Below, one piece after another: positions 14,668 to 20,119 of a stretch of DNA of 20,119 nucleotides. The translations under genes were made by a program, and so were the position numbers. The notes beneath the pieces were generated by a model. The model saw only the letters and a program-made list of their open reading frames with translations, had not been told where the DNA came from and did no database searches. Origin of the DNA: Salinibacterium sp. (GTDB lineage Bacteria > Actinomycetota > Actinomycetes > Actinomycetales > Microbacteriaceae). The stretch lies in contig SCSV01000088.1 in the NCBI GenBank assembly GCA_004297555.1, forward strand, positions 1 to 20,119. Reading direction: 5' to 3'. Each line of letters begins with the position of its first letter. Positions within the stretch are counted from its first letter, which is position 1.

Positions 14668-16809
14668 TTGGCAGGTTCGGGGCAGACTGAGCCAGGTCAG
14701 CGGCAAAAACGCCAACGACCGGCAGCTCAGCGACAGTCGACCGGGCAGCGCCGCAAGGTGCGTCCCGGTGACGACGTGGGGGTTATTCCGGTGCTCGCCC
14801 GCGCGGCGCGCGAAGTCGAAACCGCCGTGCAGAAAGGACCGCTCAAGCCCGCGAACCGAGCCCGCTTCCAGGTCGCCGCACTGCTGCTGCGCGAGGAGCG
14901 CACCCGGGTCAAGACGGACAAGACTCTCACCGACGCCGAACGAGCGAACGAACAGAAGCGACTGGATGGCCTAGCCGGCATCCTGGCCAAGACGGCGGCC
15001 CGCGACACGAGCCTCATCGCAATGCTCGCGGACGATGCACCCGTGACCGCCGCCGCGAAGACACTCCGCCGCGACCTGCTCCTGGCCGCCGGCGTGGAGC
15101 TGAGCCCCGACGAACTCATCATCACGACCGAGCCGAAGCCCGTCGACCGCCAGGTGGAGAAGCAGGTCGTGCCGGCATCCGTTCGTCAGATGCAAATGGC
15201 GAACCCGTTCCTGGCGCCCGACTTCAGCGCCGTCAAGGCGAAACCGACCACGGTCAAGCGCCTGACGAACTGGGAGCTCATCGAGCCGCTGTTCCGCTCG
15301 TTCGAGTACGGAGCTGGTGGGGGAGCAGCGACCATGGACCTGCCTGAGGCGGGTTCTTTGCACACGCTCGGCGACCTCGACCTCATGCGTCACCAGGCGC
15401 GGTTTATCGAAGAGGTCAAGCGCGGCCACCGCACGTTCCTGCTCGCCGATGAACCAGGGCTCGGCAAGACCGCTCAGGCGCTGCTCGCGGCTGCTGCATC
15501 CAACTCCTATCCACTCTTGGTTGTCGTGCCGAACGTCGTCAAGACCAACTGGGCGCGCGAAGTCGAGCTGTGGACTCCTGGCCGCACCGCGACGGTGGTG
15601 CACGGCGACGGCAAAGACGTCGATGCCTTCAGCGACGTCGTGATCGTCAATTACGAGATTCTCGATCGGCACATCGGCTGGCTCGGCCGATTCAATTTCA
15701 AGGGCATGGTCGTCGACGAGGCCCATTTCATCAAGAACCTCAAGTCGGAGCGCTCGAAGCACGTGCTCGCGCTCTCGCGCAGCATCCGCGCCACGTACCC
15801 CAAAGCGCTCATGATGGCGCTCACCGGAACGCCGCTCATCAACTCGATCGAGGACTTCAGCGCGATCTGGCAGTTCCTCGGCTGGATCGATGACAAGAAG
15901 CCGCTGCCGCGCCTCATGGACAAGCTCGAGGAAACCGGGCTCACGCCCGCGGACCCGGGCTTCTTTGCCGAAGCGCGCCGGGCTGTCATCGACATGGGTA
16001 TCGTGCGGCGCAAGAAGGAGGATGTCGCCGCCGATATTCCTGCTCGCCGCATCGCCGACATTCCGGTCGAACTTGATGACGATCTCGGCCGTTCGATTCG
16101 CGCCGCCGAGGCCGCTCTCGCCGCGCGCCTCGTCGAGCGCTTCCGCCGGGTGCGCGCGCTCAAGCCCGATGCGAGCGACGAAGAACTCATTCGCGTGGTG
16201 GCGCACGCCGAACTCGAGGAGTCTAAGGGCGCAACGACGGGCGAGAACGTCTTCACGATGGTGCGCAAGATCGGCCAGGCGAAAGCCACCCTCGCCGCCG
16301 ACTACACCGCCCAGTTGGCCCGCTCGGTGGGCAAGGTGGTCTTTTTCGCCAAGCACATCGATGTGATGGATGCGGCGGAGGAGCATTTCGCAAGAGTCGG
16401 GCTGAAATCGGTCTCCATCCGTGGCGATCAGTCGGCCAAGGCGCGCCAGCACGCGATCGACTCCTTCGACGCCGACCCAGAGGTTGCGGTTATCGTGGCA
16501 TCGCTCACTGCGGCCGGGGTGGGTATCAATCTGCAGGTCGCATCCAACGTCGTCCTCGCCGAGCTGAGTTGGACGAGCGCCGAGCAGACGCAGGCGATCG
16601 ACCGTGTGCACCGCATCGGCCAGGAGTTGCCGGTGACGGCCTGGCGCATCATCGCCGCGCACACGATCGACGCGCGCATCGCCGAGCTCATCGACAGCAA
16701 GGCGGGTCTCGCGGCGCGCGCTCTTGATGGTTCCGATGAGGATGTCGCTGCCGAGTCGAATATTCAAATCGAAGCTCTGGTAGGACTGCTCACCGAAGCT
16801 CTCGCCTAA
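14668..16809 (+). CDS. SNF2-family DEAD/DEAH-box ATPase (helicase-like)
   Basis: A 713-residue SNF2-type ATPase, a DNA translocase that remodels nucleic acid-protein complexes. The first 230 or so residues are a variable region that includes a basic, glutamine-rich start. The ATPase core follows: LADEPGLGKTAQ (Walker A, K267), VVDEAHFIKN (Walker B, DEAH at 350-353), MALTGTPLINS (motif III) and QAIDRVHRIGQ (motif VI, about 642-652). The frame is open to an ATG at 14482, but those 62 residues lack conserved character. A strong AAGGAG site at 14657-14662 stands 5 bases before the TTG at 14668, so I choose that start. Relatives resemble SMARCAL1-type annealing enzymes in the core; the cellular role in bacteria is not settled. 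aspA follows 43 bases after its stop. Confidence 0.88.
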   Translation: MAGSGQTEPGQRQKRQRPAAQRQSTGQRRKVRPGDDVGVIPVLARAAREVETAVQKGPLKPANRARFQVAALLLREERTRVKTDKTLTDAERANEQKRLDGLAGILAKTAARDTSLIAMLADDAPVTAAAKTLRRDLLLAAGVELSPDELIITTEPKPVDRQVEKQVVPASVRQMQMANPFLAPDFSAVKAKPTTVKRLTNWELIEPLFRSFEYGAGGGAATMDLPEAGSLHTLGDLDLMRHQARFIEEVKRGHRTFLLADEPGLGKTAQALLAAAASNSYPLLVVVPNVVKTNWAREVELWTPGRTATVVHGDGKDVDAFSDVVIVNYEILDRHIGWLGRFNFKGMVVDEAHFIKNLKSERSKHVLALSRSIRATYPKALMMALTGTPLINSIEDFSAIWQFLGWIDDKKPLPRLMDKLEETGLTPADPGFFAEARRAVIDMGIVRRKKEDVAADIPARRIADIPVELDDDLGRSIRAAEAALAARLVERFRRVRALKPDASDEELIRVVAHAELEESKGATTGENVFTMVRKIGQAKATLAADYTAQLARSVGKVVFFAKHIDVMDAAEEHFARVGLKSVSIRGDQSAKARQHAIDSFDADPEVAVIVASLTAAGVGINLQVASNVVLAELSWTSAEQTQAIDRVHRIGQELPVTAWRIIAAHTIDARIAELIDSKAGLAARALDGSDEDVAAESNIQIEALVGLLTEALA

Positions 16810-16848
16810 AATCTGGTCGTACGTCGACACGTCGCCAATCAAAGGAGA
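16807..16848 (+). promoter_or_regulatory. aspA -10 element overlapping the helicase stop, and strong ribosome binding site
   Basis: TAAAAT (16807-16812) uses the TAA stop of the SNF2 gene as its first three bases and is close to the TATAAT consensus. A leader of about 30-35 bases then ends in AAAGGAGA (16841-16848), 4 bases before the ATG at 16853. The -35 is poor, so an activator or read-through from the helicase gene may also matter. Confidence 0.45.
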
Positions 16849-16852
16849 TTCG

Positions 16853-18397
16853 ATGACCGTGAGATCGCATCCGCCGGGCCCGAGTTCATATGAGCAGATG
16901 ATCGCCGGCGATGAGAACTCTCCACGGCGGGCCTATCTCACGGCTCTCGATGCGACGACCGACGCCCGCACCGAAACCGACTCGCTCGGCTCGATGCCGA
17001 TTCCCGCCGGCGCATATTGGGGCATTCACACCGCGCGGGCGCTCGAGAACTTTCCGATCACTCGCCGGGCGCTCTACAACTACCCAGATCTGGTGCGCGC
17101 CCTCGCCCGAGTCAAGCAGGCTGCCGCGCGCGCGAACGCCGAACTCGGAGTGCTCGATGCCAAGAAGGCCAAGGTCATCGACAAGGTCTGCGAAGAGATC
17201 GTGGCCGGGGCGCTGCATGCCGAGTTTCGGGTAGGCGTCATTCAAGGCGGTGCCGGCACCTCGACCAACATGAACGCCAACGAGATCATCGCGAACCGCG
17301 GCCTGGAGCTCATGGGCTTCGCCAAGGGCGAATACGAGCACCTGAGTCCGATCGACGACGTCAACCGCAGCCAGAGCACCAATGACGTGTACCCGACCGC
17401 GGTCAAGCTCGCGATGGTTTTCGGCATCCATCGCCTGCTCGCCGAGCACCGACTACTCACCGAGTCATTCGCGGCAAAGGGCGTCGAGTTCGCGGAAATC
17501 CTCAAGATCGGTCGAACTCAATTGCAGGATGCCGTGCCGATGACCCTCGGCCAGGAGTTCAGCGGGTTCGCGCACACGCTCATCGAGGATTACGACCGCC
17601 TCAACGAGACGGTGCCCTGGTTGAACGAGATCAACATGGGGGCGACGGCGATCGGCACGGGCATCACCGCCGACCCGCGCTATGCGGCGGCCGTGCTTCG
17701 GCACCTCGTGGAAGTGACGGGCATCCCCATGGTGACCTCGCCCGACCTGATCGAGGCGACGAGCGACGCCGGCATCTACATGACCGTGAGCGGCACGCTG
17801 AAGCGGGCGGCGGTCAAGCTCTCGAAAATCTGCAACGACCTCCGCTTATTGTCGAGCGGCCCCCAAGCCGGGTTGGGAGAGATCAATCTCCCGGCGCGCC
17901 AGGCTGGTTCCTCGATCATGCCGGGCAAGGTGAACCCGGTCATTCCCGAGGTGGTCAATCAGGTCGCGTTCAGCGTCATTGGGGCGGATGCCACGGTGAC
18001 GGCCGCTGCAGAGGCCGGGCAATTGCAGCTCAACGCATTCGAGCCGGTGATCGCCCACTCGATTCTGCAATCGCTGTCGTGGATGACCAACGCCTGTTAC
18101 ACGCTGCGTGTCAATTGCATTGACGGCATCACGGCCAACGTCGAGCGCCTCGCGACCGAGGTGGAGACGAGCGTCGGCGTGGTCACAGCTCTCACGCCTT
18201 ACATCGGTTATGCAGCCGCGGCCTCGCTCGCGCACACCGCACTCACCACTCACGCCTCGATCGCTGACCTGGTGATCGAGTCGAAGCTCATGAGCGCGGA
18301 GGACGTCGCACGAGTGCTCTCGCCCGAGCGACTCAGCGGGCTCGTGCCGATAACCGGCCAGATCAAGCCAATCGTGCGAAAGAGGGCCAAGGACTAG
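16853..18397 (+). CDS. aspA: Aspartate ammonia-lyase (aspartase)
   Basis: AspA reversibly deaminates L-aspartate to fumarate and ammonium. The 514-residue protein belongs to the aspartase/fumarase superfamily. The signature GSSIMPGKVNPVIPEVVNQV (GSS at residues 352-354) carries the flexible catalytic-serine loop. The segments GTSTNMNANEIIANRG and SQSTNDVYPTA supply further substrate contacts. The 'KVNPVIPEVVNQ' form favours aspartase over class II fumarase (usually KVNPTQ). Conserved sequence begins near residue 43 (DSLGSMPIPAGAYWGIHT), so there is an N-terminal extension of about 33 residues compared with E. coli AspA. The ribosome binding site at 16841-16848 supports the start. Its TAG stop is shared on CTAG with the convergent gene. 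Confidence 0.92.
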   Translation: MTVRSHPPGPSSYEQMIAGDENSPRRAYLTALDATTDARTETDSLGSMPIPAGAYWGIHTARALENFPITRRALYNYPDLVRALARVKQAAARANAELGVLDAKKAKVIDKVCEEIVAGALHAEFRVGVIQGGAGTSTNMNANEIIANRGLELMGFAKGEYEHLSPIDDVNRSQSTNDVYPTAVKLAMVFGIHRLLAEHRLLTESFAAKGVEFAEILKIGRTQLQDAVPMTLGQEFSGFAHTLIEDYDRLNETVPWLNEINMGATAIGTGITADPRYAAAVLRHLVEVTGIPMVTSPDLIEATSDAGIYMTVSGTLKRAAVKLSKICNDLRLLSSGPQAGLGEINLPARQAGSSIMPGKVNPVIPEVVNQVAFSVIGADATVTAAAEAGQLQLNAFEPVIAHSILQSLSWMTNACYTLRVNCIDGITANVERLATEVETSVGVVTALTPYIGYAAAASLAHTALTTHASIADLVIESKLMSAEDVARVLSPERLSGLVPITGQIKPIVRKRAKD

Positions 18398-18882
18398 ATA
18401 GTCGGCTCGTCCTCGTCATCGTCGACGAGATCCATTACTCGATCCCGGGCCTCTCCCACCGCGTTGACTGCGCCGTCGACGACGCTGTCGCCGCGCGAGC
18501 GCAAATCGCTCGCGGCCTTCTTGGCCTGATCGCGCACGTCTGAGGCGGTGTCCGCAACCTTCTCTTTGACGTCCTTTGCAGTCGCAGACGCTTTGGCAGC
18601 AACGTCTTTCGCGGTGGTGGAGACTTTGTCGGCGACGTCCTTCGCGGTGTCTCGTACTACGCCAGGAGTGGCTTTGGCGACCGCCTCGGCTCGTTCCCGA
18701 ATGATCGGGGCCTGCTGGCGGGCGAACTCCTGCACGTCATCGCGTGCCTTCGCGACGCGCGGGTCTTCCCACAGCGCGGTCACTTTCGCCTTCATCGCGT
18801 CGTACCGTGCTCGCCCGTCCCGAGTGCCGAGCACGTAGCCGATGCCGAGTCCAATTCCGAGGAGAAGCAGTCTGGGGTTCAT
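18394..18882 (-). CDS. YtxH-like protein with five LEA-like 11-residue repeats
   Basis: A 162-residue protein. Residues 4-19 (RLLLLGIGLGIGYVLG) form one glycine-rich membrane segment, followed by TRDGRARYDAM as in YtxH/general-stress proteins. The rest is a long, highly charged helical region. From residue 79 there are five 11-residue repeats: TAKDVADKVST, TAKDVAAKASA, TAKDVKEKVAD, TASDVRDQAKK and a weaker fifth starting AASDLRSRG. This period resembles group 3 LEA desiccation proteins. The C-terminus is acidic (DLVDDDEDEP). Probable role: membrane-anchored stress or envelope protein, by analogy only. A TAGGCT element lies 6 bases before the ATG, suggesting a leaderless mRNA. The stop codon shares CTAG with the aspA stop. 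Confidence 0.82.
   Translation of the reverse strand: MNPRLLLLGIGLGIGYVLGTRDGRARYDAMKAKVTALWEDPRVAKARDDVQEFARQQAPIIRERAEAVAKATPGVVRDTAKDVADKVSTTAKDVAAKASATAKDVKEKVADTASDVRDQAKKAASDLRSRGDSVVDGAVNAVGEARDRVMDLVDDDEDEPTI
18484..18645 (-). repeat. 33-bp-period tandem coding repeat in the YtxH-like gene
   Basis: Five units of 11 codons each, encoding residues 79-133, are recognised at the protein level (TAxDVxxKxxx). On the minus strand they run from about 18648 down to 18484. DNA identity between units is partial, so the repeat is old rather than a recent expansion. Confidence 0.6.
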
Positions 18883-18888
18883 GTTTCC

Positions 18889-18894
18889 AGCCTA
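18889..18894 (-). promoter_or_regulatory. -10 element for a leaderless transcript of the YtxH-like gene
   Basis: Minus-strand TAGGCT is followed by GGAAAC (6 bases) and the ATG at 18882. The element lies in the 68-base gap after the ligD stop. Confidence 0.5.
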
Positions 18895-18950
18895 CGGTCG
18901 AACGGCCTCAGTGACGAGGGATGCGCGGTTCTCTGTCAGCGAGCGCGCGG

Positions 18951-20119
18951 TCAGGGCGCCTCTCGCTGCACATCGGCGGGCGATTTGTCCGGGCGCCAGC
19001 CCCGCCAGCTCGGGTGCCGCAATTTTTGGGTCGGAGTCCACTCCGAGAACTCCACCTCACCGACGAGGGTCGGCGTGACGAAGTGTGCGTCGGCTGCGTC
19101 GGCGGGCGGCAGCGCGGCGAAGGGGCTGGTCTTGCGTTCCAGTTTGCGCAGGCGCGGGGCCAGGGCATCCAGTTCCCGCTCGCTGAATCCGCTGCCGACC
19201 CGGCCGACATAGACGAGCGCGTCGCCAGTCGGGATGCCCATGAGCAGTGACCCCACGCGATTCGCCCGACTGCCCGAACCGGGCCGCCAGCCGCCGATCA
19301 CCACCTCTTGGGTGCGCTGGTGCTTGAGCTTGAGCCAACTCCGCACGCGGCGCCCGGGTGAGTACTTGCTGTCGCGCCGCTTCGCGAGCACCCCCTCAAG
19401 CCCGAGCTCGCGGCTGGTTTCCATCGCGGCAGAAATGTCGCCCTCGAACACGGGCGGTAGCTGGATCGCGCCACCCGGCCTGACGGTGCGCTCCAGAATC
19501 TCGCGCCGCTCGCGATAGGGCCGCGCCGTGAGACGCTCGCCGCCCAGCTCAAGCACATCGAAGACCATGAAATGCACCGGCACGCTCGCGCGTGCCCTCT
19601 CGACCTCGCCCGGCTTGCTCAGGTTCATCCGCTTCTGCAGCACACCGAATTCGGGACGGCCGGCGCGATTGAGCGCGACGATCTCACCGTCGACGATGAC
19701 GTCAGCGTTCACGCTCGAGGCGAGCTCCTGGACTTCGGGGTAGGTGGCCGTGAGGTCGATGCCGTTGCGGCTGGCGATGCGCACCGCCCCGTCCTTGACT
19801 TCGGCGATCGCGCGGATGCCGTCCCACTTCATCTCGAAGGCCCAGTCCTCGGTGTGCGCGAGCTCGGTTTCAACGCCGGGGCTCGCGAGCATGGGGGCGG
19901 GAAGGCTGTGCGAGGGGTCGGTCTTCGGCGACGGGGTGACCCGGCGACGGGCATCCGCCCGGGCGGTTCGTGGCGCCTGGTCGCGCGCCGGTTTCATCAG
20001 GTGGATGAGCCAGTTGTTCGCATCGCCGTCACGACCCCCGGTGTGGATGAGGGCGTAGCGGTTGCTGCCGTGGTTCGCGCCGTGCAGGGTGACGATAACC
20101 TCGCGGCCCTCGTGCCATT
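18951..20119 (-). CDS. ligD: ATP-dependent DNA ligase LigD, C-terminal part: end of phosphoesterase plus ligase domain (cut by window edge)
   Basis: LigD repairs double-strand breaks with Ku by non-homologous end joining. The frame is open to the right edge, so an ATG at 19997 is internal. The visible residues before it (WHEGREVIVTLHG, then YALIHTGG and NNWLIHLMK) match the C-terminal end of the 3'-phosphoesterase domain. After a basic linker the ligase domain begins: FEMKWDGIRA (motif I, catalytic lysine codon 19827-19829), HFMVFDVLEL (motif III), EGVLAKRRDSKYSPG (motif IV), WLKLK (motif V), and an OB-fold domain to SEWTPTQKLRHPSW. The protein ends after the ligase, so there is no polymerase domain downstream of it, unlike the Pseudomonas order. 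A polymerase domain upstream, as in mycobacteria, may lie outside the window. The Ku gene is not in view. Confidence 0.92.
   Translation of the reverse strand, partial: WHEGREVIVTLHGANHGSNRYALIHTGGRDGDANNWLIHLMKPARDQAPRTARADARRRVTPSPKTDPSHSLPAPMLASPGVETELAHTEDWAFEMKWDGIRAIAEVKDGAVRIASRNGIDLTATYPEVQELASSVNADVIVDGEIVALNRAGRPEFGVLQKRMNLSKPGEVERARASVPVHFMVFDVLELGGERLTARPYRERREILERTVRPGGAIQLPPVFEGDISAAMETSRELGLEGVLAKRRDSKYSPGRRVRSWLKLKHQRTQEVVIGGWRPGSGSRANRVGSLLMGIPTGDALVYVGRVGSGFSERELDALAPRLRKLERKTSPFAALPPADAADAHFVTPTLVGEVEFSEWTPTQKLRHPSWRGWRPDKSPADVQREAP

Noticed and set aside
14971..16842. 623-residue open frame antisense to the SNF2 gene
   Set aside because: It lies fully opposite a well-supported SNF2 core and its composition is that of an antisense shadow in GC-rich codons.

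Overview
The window looks like chromosomal DNA from a high-GC actinobacterium, most likely of the family Microbacteriaceae. The clues are GC-rich third codon positions, genes packed with 1-4 bp gaps or overlaps, several genes whose start codon sits 6-8 bases after a TANNNT -10 element (leaderless transcripts), a mycobacterial-type LigD piece, and a deoC-aldehyde dehydrogenase cluster. I see no rRNA, tRNA, CRISPR array, insertion sequence or phage gene. The content is mostly housekeeping and core-accessory genes. The species call is inference from style, not from a search.

Layout, left to right. (1) 1-2657, minus strand: the start of mutY (cut by the left edge), a ketopantoate-reductase-like gene and a 14-helix DHA2-type MFS exporter. 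(2) 2658-2726: a short divergent control region with a TetR-type inverted repeat. (3) 2727-6489, plus strand: the TetR regulator, truB (GTGA overlap), a four-helix membrane protein (ATGA overlap), a second small membrane protein with its own leaderless promoter, ribF, and an SRPBCC-fold protein. (4) 6520-9858: deoC followed directly by a complete aldehyde dehydrogenase and a half-length, catalytically dead ALDH-like protein. Together the last two resemble a split two-domain ALDH16 enzyme. A hairpin follows. (5) 9959-12451: an SGNH/GDSL hydrolase and a DUF2207 membrane protein ending in a glycine run. (6) 12481-14398, minus strand: an NAD(P)-binding SDR-like protein overlapping a small membrane protein, and upstream of them a protein of unknown function made of two copies of a beta-rich unit. 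(7) 14399-14667: the longest gene-free stretch (269 bp), a divergent regulatory region with several inverted repeats. (8) 14668-18397, plus strand: an SNF2-family helicase with a probable TTG start, and aspartate ammonia-lyase. (9) 18394-20119, minus strand: a YtxH-like protein with five 11-residue LEA-like repeats, and the C-terminal part of LigD (end of the phosphoesterase domain plus the ATP-dependent ligase domain), cut by the right edge.

How the genes work together. DeoC splits deoxyribose 5-phosphate to acetaldehyde and glyceraldehyde 3-phosphate, and the adjacent dehydrogenase pair could oxidise the aldehyde. The MFS pump and TetR form a classic divergent self-regulated pair, but truB is tied to the TetR reading frame, which would place an RNA-modification gene under an efflux regulator's promoter. 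MutY, the SNF2 helicase and LigD are all DNA-maintenance proteins but sit in separate units.

The most interesting items are the split ALDH16-like pair, the high number of leaderless starts, the TetR-truB coupling, the 11-mer-repeat protein, the duplicated-domain unknown, the structured leader of the helicase gene, and an over-represented word GGATGC. I found no clear sign of a wholly new defence or mobile system.
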